Shown here: piece by piece, positions 9,751 through 20,582 of the stretch
How positions within the stretch are numbered: position 1 is the first letter of the stretch
Layout of the letters: each line of letters begins with the position of its first letter
Assembly (NCBI GenBank): GCA_963978545.1
Contig: OZ021722.1
Span: 11,623,401-11,687,400 of the forward strand
DNA: 64,000 nt
Direction of reading: 5' to 3'
From: Linyphia triangularis
Taxonomy: Eukaryota; Arthropoda; Arachnida; Araneae; Linyphiidae
The notes under the pieces: generated by a model
Databases searched by the model: none
Told to the model about the DNA's origin: nothing
What the model saw: only the letters and a program-made list of their open reading frames with translations
Program-made: the position numbers and the translations under genes

Positions 9751-10839
9751 GTGATCGAGTTACAAACATAAAGAATATTATTACACGCATTTTCCAAAAG
9801 TATAAGACAAGCGTAATATTTTTGATAAAATTGATATTAGCCGCCATAGATCTTTTTCGAATTAAAGCCATTTTTATACCACATTAAGGTTGAAATGGTT
9901 TAGAATTTCCGAAATTCTTGTCCTAAATTTGATAAACGCAAGCCAAAAAGGATAACAATAACAACAAACTTTTAAAATTCCACAAGAAAAATTGCATTAC
10001 TATTAATGTTATCCTGATGCATTAAAACTAAAGCATCAGACATGAATACACATAGACTCAGAACGAAAAATAATGTCTCGTATTTTGATGACTTTAAAAA
10101 AAAACTGACTTTTAACTCAAACGATACTGAAGACCAGCCCAAATGTATTTGCAATAAATCTGTTATTTTTTTTATGATGTATGATGGCCAACTCAAGACC
10201 TTTTTGAAGAGTTCCAAATAAATTTTCGTAGATGTTTTTATTCCCTTGCGCAGACGTGTACGGATTCCTTTTTTTTAAATATATTCCTCTGGGCCCTCGC
10301 GCATACTTAGTGTCTTGTCCCCGAAGCTCATCGAAGCATTGCTTTGGAATAGCATATGCGAAAACTGCGCCCCTTTTCGAAATGCAACTTCTGACCGTTG
10401 AGAAACAATTTATATTTTGGGTGGACACACACTGACAAAAAAAAAAAGTTATAAATAAAAATGATATCTTTTTAAAATATTCCGAGTATTATAAAACGTA
10501 GTTGTTTTTCCCCTTCCCCCTTGTTTTTTTTTTTTTGTTTTTTTTTTATACATATATCGAGAACGACTTTTGATTCGAACGATAAAAAGATAACGTTTCA
10601 GTGTCATTTAATTTATGATAAATGACTTTGATATTTTATTTCAAACTGAAGCGAAGAGAGAGATAAAGAAAAGAAGTTGGAATATTATTTTGCGATTTGG
10701 TGCCGAATTAGGGCTAGTTTTAGTGCGTACTGCTGTTCATAGATGGCAGCAACGTACTAAGTAGATTAACAAAGTGGATTCCTAACTTTCTGTTTACAGG
10801 GAAACATTTTAGTTTACGTAGAGAAATTATGAATTAAGA
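9751..10839. other. No gene recognised
   Basis: Several frames of 60-100 codons are open on both strands near 9970-10435, but none has recognisable motifs or convincing splice signals. The stretch is AT-rich with poly(T) near 10520-10550. Confidence 0.45.
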
Positions 10840-11176
10840 CCATCGATGCAGATAAACAACTGGATAGACTGCTTAATGCTGGGAAAATGAAGCGGTTGCC
10901 AGATGCCATTGGGTGGAGAAAAATACGGATTGCAGAGGATGGAAAATAAAATTTCGGGTTGTACACAGCAGAAATGTCAATAGTAGACCTTGATTACTAG
11001 TAATGTGCAAAAAAATATCCACTCCAGCACTTTACTAAGTTTCTTTCATTCCCATCCAACTGAAAAAGTGAACTGTGATTGGATAATCATCCACCCAGCG
11101 TTCTCAACCACCGGTGTGTTTTTTTACTTACATTGACATCGGAGCAGTCTATCCAGTTATTTATCTATATCGATGA
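10840..11176. mobile_element. MITE with ATCGAT ends, copy 1
   Basis: The left end is CCATCGATGCAGATAAACAA plus CTGGATAGACTGC. The right end is GCAGTCTATCCAGT plus TATTTATCTATATCGATG. The copy at 13816-14152 carries the same interior in inverted orientation, sharing GCCAGATGCC, TGTACACAGCAGAAATGTC-like and AACTGTGATTGG segments. No ORF is present. Confidence 0.75.
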
Positions 11177-12342
11177 TTCGGACATGGATTGACCAGGGCC
11201 AGATTTCGAAAACCGATTTCTATAGGCACGACATTGTAAACAGCCCCCCCTCCCCTCCCATCGACGATTGTTGGTGTTATTTATGTACTTATGACAATTT
11301 CGATTGCGATCTATTATCGTCTTGATTTAAATTAATGTTTAGATATTAATATTTCGGGGGTAAACAGACTTTTCTGCGCTGAGAGCCAAACATTCAAGGT
11401 ACAGATGTAGTATAGGACATTTCTTTGACGCGATTTTATTTGGCATTTTTTCTCCCTAGATAAATGCTGTTTCTGGCAATGGGATTTATTTTAAATAATA
11501 GTTTAATTTAATTTATTATTTATATTTTTATTTTATTTTATTCAATGTGTTTTCAATTTTGATGAATTTTCTAATCGCCAAATGAAAAAAAAAAATGCCT
11601 TATGTCGTATACTACATCTGTTCCCATTCAATAATCAGAATCACTAAGTAAATATAAGCAATATAAGTAAATATAAGCATCGGCATTTACATTTTTGTGT
11701 TATAAATATGGTATAAAAATCATGGCACGTAGTACATTTTTTAAAATCGGAATAAACCCATACAATCCAGTTCATTCTTTTACGATTTTCCCCATTAATT
11801 TTTTTTTTTCTTCCTTTTGGACGAAGTCGCGGCCATGCTCTACCGATGTAATATATCAAAGCCAAAAGAAGTTTTAACAGCTCGCATAACTTCAAAAAGT
11901 TTGCACCGAAAAGGGAAATCTACCTCAGTCGATGACAAGGGAACAGCAAACGTCAACAAAAGCTCGATGCAACTGAGACGGTGATGCTTGAAGGCCGCAC
12001 TCTTATTTTTCCATGGTTTAACTGAGAAGAAACCAAGGGGAGTTGTGTGGATATTTATTGTAAGTTGGGGGGCTTTTTTAACAGTGTTACCAAGGACGCA
12101 ACCAGAAAATTTCTGTGGGAAGGGTTTTCAATCAAGGCCTAAGTTTGCTTCAGTATTTCTCTGTATTAAAACTTAGCATGTTAAAGCATTTATATCTAGA
12201 TTCCGTACTATCCACAATTTCAAGATTATAAATAAATGAATAATTAAAAAAAATTCTCTTTTGTTTAAATTCAAATAGGGGAGGAGTAATAGTGAAGATA
12301 AATAAAATAACACCAATATCAGATTGGTTTTACAATATATAT

Positions 12343-12345
<3 letters not shown>
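11177..12345. other. No gene recognised
   Basis: A block around 11890-12150 has higher GC and a GTAAGT at 12060, but the frames before it do not give a convincing exon. Nothing else is supported. Confidence 0.4.

Positions 12346-12421
<76 letters not shown>
12346..12421. repeat. (TA)n microsatellite
   Basis: About 76 bp of uninterrupted TA dinucleotides. It generates the Tyr-Ile repeat frames seen on both strands, which are not genes. Confidence 0.98.
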
Positions 12422-12806
12422 CGACACTTTTTTGGACCTATGTAGACCAAAAATAAAGCAAAATGTTTTTTTGATGCTACGAGATTTACAAATTTGTTAC
12501 TTATTTCAAAGATCTTGGACAAATAGCTGCTTTAAGTGCAATACGATAGGCAAACTCTGTTTGAATTATGGTAAATAAAAAACTTATTCTTTTGAAATTA
12601 TTTACTATTGCCAAGTGTTTCTAATTCAATCATAACAAACACTGGGATGTTAGGGATCATAGGGGGGGGGGGGGGAGGAGAAGAAAAGAAAGAAGAAAAA
12701 AAAGAGAAAAAAAAAACAAAAAAAACAGCAATAGCTGATATTTAGTTCTTCAATTTTATATTTTCTCAGAAACTCACTGATTGAGAAAATCTCATGAAGA
12801 ATTCAC
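12422..12806. other. No gene recognised
   Basis: Unique-looking sequence with a G run at 12662-12675 followed by purine-rich GA/A tracts to about 12730. Confidence 0.5.
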
Positions 12807-12985
12807 GCCGACCAAACGGTATAGTGGTTAGCGAGCTGGCTTCTAGACCGCGAGGTTGCGGGTTCGAGTCCCGTGTTAGGCATGGGTGTTTGTAAATGTA
12901 TGTTGGTTTGTTAAATGACGAAATGTTTCGGCGCATTATAGCCCTCGTGTTGCTGACGGCGCCAGATAATCTGAATACAACCAAC
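12807..12985 (+). mobile_element. SINE-A copy 7
   Basis: A near-consensus copy with the subfamily variants GTTGGTTTGTTAAATGACG and CTGAATACAA, also seen in copy 8. A perfect 16-bp target duplication, CTCATGAAGAATTCAC, lies at 12791-12806 and 12986-13001. Confidence 0.94.
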
Positions 12986-13011
12986 CTCATGAAGAATTCA
13001 CTAGATTCATG

Positions 13012-13647
13012 GAGCGGTAGAAGTGGTGAAAAAAAAGTGGGGGGGGGGATGCCCAAAATTTGGTGACAAGTGTACCCCCCCCCCCCACCCCTCCAACGAC
13101 AAATTTTATAATTTCGTAACTTATAATAAAAATATTAACTAATAAAAAAAAAATTCTACTTCCTAACTTTAACATTAAACGAGGGTCCAAAATTTATTAT
13201 TTTAATGAATATTCGGTGACTTAGTTCTTTTACTTGGAAGAAATAAAGTTAAGTAATAATGCAATGTTATATACATAACTGTTCATTTAGGTTTAAATAA
13301 TAATTATAAATGTGCATTCTTTCATGAAATTAAATTAACTGCATTCGTTAGTAAAAATACTTTTATCTTTATACAAAGTAGTTCATAACATTTTTATAAT
13401 ATGATATGTATACCATAAACAGTTTTAAAAGTTTTCAAATGTAAAAAATAAATCACTTTTTCTCAGTGTCACTACATTTAAATCTTAAAGTCATTTTTCA
13501 TTAGTAGTTTTTATGCGGATTAAGTGCTTTTAAAAGTGGGGGGATGGATTTCAGTGGTTTTACTAGAAGGGGAACGCAAAGGTATTTTCTTGAAGAAGGG
13601 GGGGGGGGGGACGCGTCACCCCGTGACTACCCACACTTCTAGCACTG
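13012..13647. mobile_element. hAT-like non-autonomous element, 636 bp
   Basis: The right end CTTCTAGCACTG complements CAGTGCTAGAAG. The left end GAGCGGTAGAAG is a mutated version. Flanks GATTCATG (13004-13011) and AATTCATG (13648-13655) form a 7/8 target duplication. G and C runs sit just inside both ends (13040-13048 G, 13074-13086 C, 13599-13610 G). No ORF is present. Confidence 0.65.
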
Positions 13648-13815
13648 AATTCATGCAATACTTGAGGAATTTAACCTAAAATACTGCAAAAAAAATAAAA
13701 AAAAAATAAATTCTGAATCTCATAATTTCATGTATTTTGCCTTCGCATCATTAAAATTCCGTACCTCAATAAAAAGGTTTAGTGTACACAGTATGCGTAC
13801 TGTGTCTTGTTATAG

Positions 13816-14152
13816 CCATCGATATAGATAAACAACTGGATAGACTGCTCCATTGTCAATGCAAAGAGAAAAACGCGCCGGGGATTGCGAAGCTGGTGGG
13901 AAGATTAACCAATCACAGTTCACTTTTATAGTTGGATGGAAATGCGAAAAACCTTTTAAAATGCTAGAGTATATATATATTTTCACATTATTACTAATTA
14001 AGGTCTACTATTGACATTTCTGCTGTGTACAACCCCAAATTTTATTTTCAATCCTCGGCAAACCGTATTTTTTATCCCACCAACGGCATCTGGCAACGGC
14101 TTCATTTTCCCACCGTTAAGCAGTCTATCCAGTTGTTTATTGATATCGATGG
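13816..14152. mobile_element. MITE with ATCGAT ends, copy 2
   Basis: The left end is CCATCGATATAGATAAACAA plus CTGGATAGACTGC and the right end is its complement ending ATCGATGG. Both flanks carry TTATAG immediately outside, a possible 6-bp target duplication. The interior is the inverted counterpart of the copy at 10840. Confidence 0.8.
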
Positions 14153-15060
14153 TTATAGCACCATAGAAAATCATATACTAAGAAGAAGAAAAAAGAATGG
14201 GGGGAAAAAAAAAACATCTGTATAAAATTTCGCCACCAAGTGGAAATTTGGCATTTTAATGGCTTTATTTGACTTACTGGCTAACTTGACATTTCTGAGC
14301 TTCAAACCACTCTTCATTCATAAGAACTGCAGCGTTCACTGCCATCTGTTGGTAATATTTATAACAAAATTAAAAAAAAAAAAAAAAATAGTAATAAACT
14401 TTTTGTTCCATTATCTATCGATCTTTATTTTTAAATTATTTAATTTTAAAATCGGGGATTCCTTCGCTGAACACCCTGTATTAATAAATTCCTAGCTAAG
14501 ATAATCGGATTATACCCTTTGAATTGAAAATTAATGTATAACAATTGATAAATATTTCGGGAAGAATTATAATTATTTTCAAAAAATGCGAGGTTTTAAT
14601 AAAAACTTTAACCGTCTTGCATCCCCCTCAATACGAAATACACCCCCCCCCCCCACCCTACAAAAAATCCAGTTGGCCTCCATTTTCTTGAATATCAAAT
14701 TTATTTACGTAGGAAATAATTAATTGTAATAATATTAATAATTCATTTATAAATATGTTTTCTTAACTGCGAGAAAGGTAACTCCCGTACATGCGAACTC
14801 GCACACTAAGCATCACGATAGAAAACAATTCACAAGCATAGCATTTAAAGTGGGGTGGTAAAACTCCACATCAATAAGATTTTGGCAACAAAGTATTTTG
14901 AATTTCCAAGAATAACATTTTCACAAGAGAACCGTTATGTTCTCAAGAAGTAATAAGAATAAAAAAGCGGCTGCATGCCATACCAGTAAAGGGGAAAAAA
15001 AATTGAGAAATAAGAAAAAATGTGACGCAATTTCCTTAAAAACATAACTCTTCGGAGCAG
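14153..15060. other. No gene recognised
   Basis: AT-rich sequence with A runs near 14372-14388 and a C run at 14642-14655. No frame is convincing. Confidence 0.45.
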
Positions 15061-15310
15061 TATAAGCACCCATCCTACCATTTCGTTGCCGCCAACGTGT
15101 CTGCAGTTTTGTGAACGTGTGACTCACGCTTACGGCGGAATGGGCGGAGCAACCTGATAGGTACAAAACGACAGGCCAATCAGGAGCCGTCCTCTCTCCG
15201 CCAATGGCGGCTGCTTGGCTCGCCAGTCGGTGGGAAACCATTGATTAGTTAGCCGCCGCTTGTGCCGCTGCGAGCAGTTTGCGACCTTTTCCCCTACTAC
15301 GTTAGTTTTT
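15060..15310 (+). promoter_or_regulatory. CpG-rich candidate promoter with CCAAT boxes
   Basis: This 250-bp block is GC- and CpG-rich against AT-rich surroundings. It holds GGCCAATCAGG and CGCCAATGGCGG (CCAAT/NF-Y type), a GC box-like GGGCGGAGC, and repeated GCCGCC/GCCGCTGCG. It lies 310 bp upstream of an exon-like frame at 15617, so it may be that gene's promoter. No TATA box is seen. Direction is inferred only from the downstream exon. Confidence 0.4.
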
Positions 15311-15616
15311 TTCCAACAAAAAATATTGTTTTGTTTTTCTTGCGTGCGTTTTTTTGTTTTTGTTTTTTTTAACAAAGGAACAGTTACGTATAAACATAAG
15401 ACCATGTGCACATCTACGTTTTCTACCTCCACGTTCATCCTGATTATTCCAACTGTATTTTTATTGTGAAATAGAACACAAATACCAAAATCGTCTGCGT
15501 TTGTTTACATGGAAATATTAGTTGTTTTTTTTGTGTTTTGTTGGCAGTAACTTGACTCGACATTTTGGTTGTGTTTTTTCGGTTCGTTAGCTGTATGTAT
15601 ATATATATTTTTTAAG

Positions 15617-15755
15617 CGAGGGAACAAAATATTTGAAAGAACAATTTATTTTAAAATCTGATGAGGAGAGAAGACGACAATTTGACTTCAAGATGAAAGA
15701 ATGGCCGATCGAGGGTGTAAAAGAAGGAAACAGTCTAATCCACGCCGGAAAAACG
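15617..15755 (+). CDS. Candidate coding exon (46 codons), partial gene
   Basis: A plausible acceptor (TATATATATTTTTTAAG|C) precedes one spare base and 46 open codons, which end at the donor ACG|GTAAGC. The peptide is charged and soluble-looking (pieces: KYLKEQFILKSDEERRRQ, DFKMKEWPIEGVKEG, NSLIHAGKT). Alternatively translation starts at the ATG at 15693, giving a 21-codon first exon joined to a long 5' UTR from the CpG block at 15060-15310. I do not recognise the protein and no following exon was identified. Both this exon and the one at 393 end in phase 0, but nothing links them. Confidence 0.4.
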
Positions 15756-17317
15756 GTAAGCCTTCCGAAATCTCCGGATAAATTATTGTTCCTCTTATTT
15801 TTCCTGAAAAAAAAAATGTGGAATTTTGGCAATTTTGTCTCCATCCCTCATTACAATGATACTAGTGCGTGAGAAATTATGTGCATCGCCAATGGATTAT
15901 TAAAGAAAATAATGAAAAAAAAAGAATCGAAAAACAAATCTTGATTTCAATAAAAACTTCTATTTTTATTTCACTTTTAAATTGACATGTTTCCGTTAGA
16001 TAAACAAACCAGGGAGGTATTGCGTAATACATAATATTGCATAATTGCCATCTGAATTTTTAATTTGCCCTACACTGGGGAGGGAGGGGGAAGGATACAT
16101 GATCTTTTATTTTTTAAACATGGTTAATTTATATTTTATACATATTTTTGGTTATATTTTTATAACTTACATTCCGAAACAATTAATTGTCTTTTTATTT
16201 TTGGAAATTAATTTAATATTTTCTCTCACGATTGAAATATTATATATATTTTTTTTAAGTATTAATAACATTTTAGTAAAAAAAAATTAAGAAAATTTGA
16301 ATAAAATTCTCATTAAAATAAATCAAGTAAAATAACATGGATTTATATAACTTTTTTTTTAATCAAGCTAAGAAATAATATCTCTCTAGAAACTTAGTCC
16401 ATTTCACAGATGTTTCCATGTGGCTTGTTGATTTATACTTACTAAACGTAAACAAACTCAGTGTATTTTGAGGAGAGAGGAGGTGTTGTTTGGGGGGGGG
16501 GGGGGATGATTGGCGGGTAAAAAGTGCAACATCCTTTATTGCATCGTTCCAATTCTGTTTCACAAACGATTATTTAATGAAATCGAAATCCTTCCTTAAT
16601 AATTATTTGGTTTAAACAATTTTTTGGTAAATTATCATATTGATAATTAATCAAGATAAGCATTTCCAAATTGCAAAACTTGTTTTGTTACTCTCTGCTG
16701 TTTTAAGCCAGCCATAAAAAGGATCTCCAACTATTATATTTTAGTTACAAAGTTTCTTAGAATCGTCACGCCCTTATTTTAAATGTGTACCAATTATTTA
16801 TCAACCAAATACACAACTAGTAGGTATTTAGTAGTTTGCTCCTTTTTAATTTTTTTTTCTTCTTAATACTTTAAAATCCTAGTCACTTGTTTCCTTGTCA
16901 CATTTTCTAAACCGTTATTAGTTACCATACATTTTTTATTTTACCTTCAAACAAAATAGCAGATCGATGCATGTGATAAATATGTACCTAGATTATTGCT
17001 ATTATTTATATGATTCCTTGGCCTATGATTATTTTGATTATTTTACCTTTGATTATTTTGACTCAACTCTATAATAATCGACTGACTATTTTCAGAGAGA
17101 ATTTACCCATTTCTTTGACGATTGGAAAAAAATATATTTACTCTTTAATTTTGTTTTAGTCAATATATAAAAACAGGATTCGTAAAATTGGTACCCGTTT
17201 TTATTTTTAAGACTGTATATTTTGATTTTAGGATGTAGATTAGTTTTGACTGACCAATAAAGCCCATTCACCTCAATATATGGGCGCCTGTATGATTATT
17301 TCAGGGGGGGGGGGGGT
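15756..17317. other. AT-rich stretch without recognised gene
   Basis: Would be intron if the exon at 15617 is real. Contains a G run at 16492-16505. No coding frame is supported. Confidence 0.45.
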
Positions 17318-17331
17318 CATGCCATATATGG

Positions 17332-17486
17332 GCCGACCAAACGGTATAGTGGTTAGCGTGCGGGTTCGAGTCCCGTGTAGGCATGGGTGTTTGTAAATGT
17401 ATGTTGGTTTGTTAAATGACGAAATGTTTCGGCGCATTATAGCCCTCGTGTTGCTGACGGCGCCAGATAATCTGAATACAACCAAC
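17332..17486 (+). mobile_element. SINE-A copy 8 (deleted head)
   Basis: About 24 bp of the tRNA-like anticodon region is missing, so GTTAGCGTG joins directly to CGGGTTCGAG. The A box and B box survive but are too close for normal spacing. A perfect target duplication, CATGCCATATATGGG, lies at 17318-17331 plus G and from 17487, showing that it still inserted as a unit or was deleted afterwards. Confidence 0.92.
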
Positions 17487-17809
17487 CATGCCATATATGG
17501 GAGGGAGGAGGGACTGAAAGGAGACTAAAATTTTTGCGTTTAAACCTTGTATTTTCAAAAACGATAATTGGGTTTCTAACTGAAATATGAATTAATAGTT
17601 CTGCATTTATTTTCTGTTTAAATGTATAATTTAGGGAACACGTGGTATACTTCTTTTTTCCTGTTAATTTTATTCCCTTTTCACTATTTCATTTTGAGTT
17701 TTCAAATAATATAATGCAAATGCATCATGACGTTAATGAATACATATGATGTAAGACCTTATTTTGGGAAAGGTTCAAATGTTATATCAACACTTAAAAT
17801 ATAAATTTT

Positions 17810-18210
17810 TGGCAGCTGTCACTCACTAAAAGGTCGCTTTTTCGGAATACTAATAAACCAATTTGCCGTTATCCAATCGCGCTAAAATTAGCATTTAATC
17901 GACCATTGAAGAAACTCTTTCCTGTTGCCAAATTTTTTTTTAATAAATAATAAAATTACTTTAATCAGAATAAGTAAATGATATTTGGATGTGAGTGCAT
18001 AAATTAACGTTCATTTTTAATAAATTTTGAAACAGTTTACCGCACATTTTGCTGATAGAAATGTTTTTGATATTTAAAATTAGATGCAATCACCAAGAAC
18101 ACGCTCTGTTCACAGAATCGGCGCTTTGTTAACGAATATAAAAATTATCAATGCATATTAAGGATTTGTATTGAAAACTTTGTTTTGTATGGTTTATATT
18201 ATTTCTTCAA
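17810..18210. repeat. Dispersed repeat F, copy 1
   Basis: Shares blocks with 38790-39190 and 59258-59610: CACTAAAAGG.CGCTTTT, TTGCCGT.ATCCAATCG.GCT, and AAGGATTT.TATTGAAAACTTTG followed by TATGG.TTTATATT. Its 3' half is also shared with the interior of element L (5100-5330). Highly diverged; the boundaries are unclear. Confidence 0.5.
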
Positions 18211-18524
18211 TTTCCATTACTAGAATCAATTGACTTTTGTTCTACTTTTATCCAGGAAAGGCTTTCTATCAAACTTATCGCTTATCTTAAAATCGGATTT
18301 TTTTAATCTTAGATCCGTCTTAATTTTAAGTCAAGTGCTTAAGAAAACGATAGAATTCTTTTTTTTTTATAAATGTATAATTCCTTATAATTCCAATTCA
18401 GGGTATTACTGTGGGATTCGAGACTTAAAAGATAACTCTCTTTATAGAGACAAGATAAACTTATATCTGCTTTATGATACACATCAATAGATATACATCA
18501 ATTTAATAATTGAATGAATGAATG

Positions 18525-18555
<31 letters not shown>

Positions 18556-19101
18556 TGAAAGTATTTAATATTCTTGACCTTTGGATCCAATATTGCTCCT
18601 TCGTCTTTTGTATAATGTTACTCAGGGTTGTAGAGTTAAAAAAAATTTACCAGCACGTAAGCTTCCTAGCGGTAACACCAACTTAGCTGGGAATTTTTAA
18701 TTACAAAATGCAAATTCACAATATTTTACATAATTTTCCTTACCAAAAAACTACTCTTAATTTAAGTATTTACTTTCTCACTAACTATATTACAATACTT
18801 GCATAAAGATTTATGAGTTATTATTAATTAGTTCAAAATAGTGGCGGTACGCCCTGCCAGCCCTCAAAATTAAACAATTTCAAACAAAAATATCAAAATT
18901 GACAGTATTTACACATTGTCTCATTTTTTTTTTTTTTTAATTAAAGTACCTAAGTGTTAACAATTTTATTAGTCATTGATTCTCAAAACCATTTGATTAT
19001 TTTTGAAACTGGTTGATTATTCTCTAATTAATCCTCTAGTGTATGATTTTTATAAATCAACTAGTGGCCATGAAACTTATGTTTATTACAAAAAGTTTAT
19101 A
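18211..19101. other. No gene recognised
   Basis: AT-rich. Poly(T) at about 18524-18553. No convincing frame. Confidence 0.5.
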
Positions 19102-20582
19102 GGGGGAGCCTGGGGATACTTGACCCAATTTTTAGTTTTGGGTGTTTAGTTTTTATTTTACATTTTTTGTGGGTGTGTAAATGATGTATATTTATACTTC
19201 ATTAAGTATTACACAATATTTATGAATATCTTTCTGAAGTATTAATTGTAAAGGTGGTAAAATATTAAACATAAAAAACCTTCAACTTGGGTCAAGTATC
19301 CCAATGTATAATGATACATGACCCACCCCTTAGGGATACTTGACCCAAGTCATATATTTGAGAGTATACAATTTAAAATTATAAATGGCAACATTTTTAC
19401 ATAATAATAACATAACTCCCATTAATGAGTCCAATGTTAATACTTTTCTATACTTGTTCAATGAGGTCAATACTTTTTATTTTTATTAAATACATAATGT
19501 TAATATGGTGTCCATTTTTAATTTTTATTGTAGAAAGTTTAAAATATTAGCAGTCTGAAAGCTATTTCTGTTCTTTATACAACTTCAAGAATAAGAAAAT
19601 AACTATTTACTTTACTGCAATTGTAAACTAACATTAAAATCCAAAATTTGTAATTCTACAATTTTTCATTGAAAACTCAGGTGGATGAAGAATAGCTTGA
19701 ATTTAGTCAGGTTTGTGTATCTTCAGGTGATTTGTGCATTGAACATTATAACATCTTTTGAAAGGTGAGTAAACTGATACACCTAATGGTTTTAGTCTGT
19801 GAAAACAATGGAGGGAATTGTAATACGACTAACTCATGTAACATCGATGGTAGCCAACGACATACAACTTTCAAGAATATACATCAGTAGCAACACCTTT
19901 CTATTAATTGAACATCCTACGTGCATAATAAAATGGTATAAGAAGAATAAAAAAAATTAATAAAACCTTCCAAATGCATCCGAATAATATCCCTATATAG
20001 GGTCAAGTATTCCTATATGCCTTTGGTCAAGTTTCCCTAATTGTACATTCGCCGACCAAACGGTATTGTGGTTAGCGTGCTAGCTTCTAGACCGCGAGGT
20101 TGCGGGTTCGACTCCCGTGTTTGGCATGGGTGTTTGTAAATGTATGTTGGCTTGTCTAATGACGAATGTTTCGGCGCATTATAGCCCTCGTGTTGCTGAC
20201 GGCGCCAGATAATCTGAAAACAACCAACCCTAATTGTACATTCACTATAAAACCCTAAAATGCAACCAATTGCAAATAAGTGAATAAACGCTATTATATA
20301 TGTAATTGTAGCTAAATGTATGCACACAAAAATAAACAATTTAAAAAAATTCTTACTTTTAAACAAAAACCTTTTTCACATCGGCGTTTACAACACACAG
20401 ATTTTACTTTTGGAGCATGAAAATTTAATTTGTCTTATGGTTTAAAAACTGATGCAAAGATTCAGTTGTCATTTTCACCATGTAGTTAGCTAACTGAAGG
20501 GCAAGAAGTGAAACCATTTCCAACTTATAAAACCTTCCCAATTCTGAGAAAAAGCCATTGGGTCAAGTATCTCTAGTTCCCC
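19102..20582. mobile_element. TIR element H, 1.48 kb (split by SINE-A)
   Basis: The left end GGGGGAGCCTGGGGATACTT plus GACCCAAT is mirrored by ATTGGGTCAAGTATCTCTAG plus TTCCCC. The core GATACTTGACCC recurs internally in both orientations (about 19286, 19325, 20000 and 20022 degraded), like clustered transposase sites. No ORF is present; without the SINE it is about 1.29 kb. The outermost flanks both read ATA, too short to assign a superfamily. Confidence 0.65.
20051..20227 (+). mobile_element. SINE-A copy 9
   Basis: A near-consensus copy with a perfect 16-bp target duplication, CCCTAATTGTACATTC, at 20035-20050 and 20228-20243. Nested in element H, so it is younger than H. Confidence 0.94.

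Noticed and set aside
12173..12578. Tyr-Ile repeat frames on both strands
   Set aside because: Produced by the (TA)n microsatellite.
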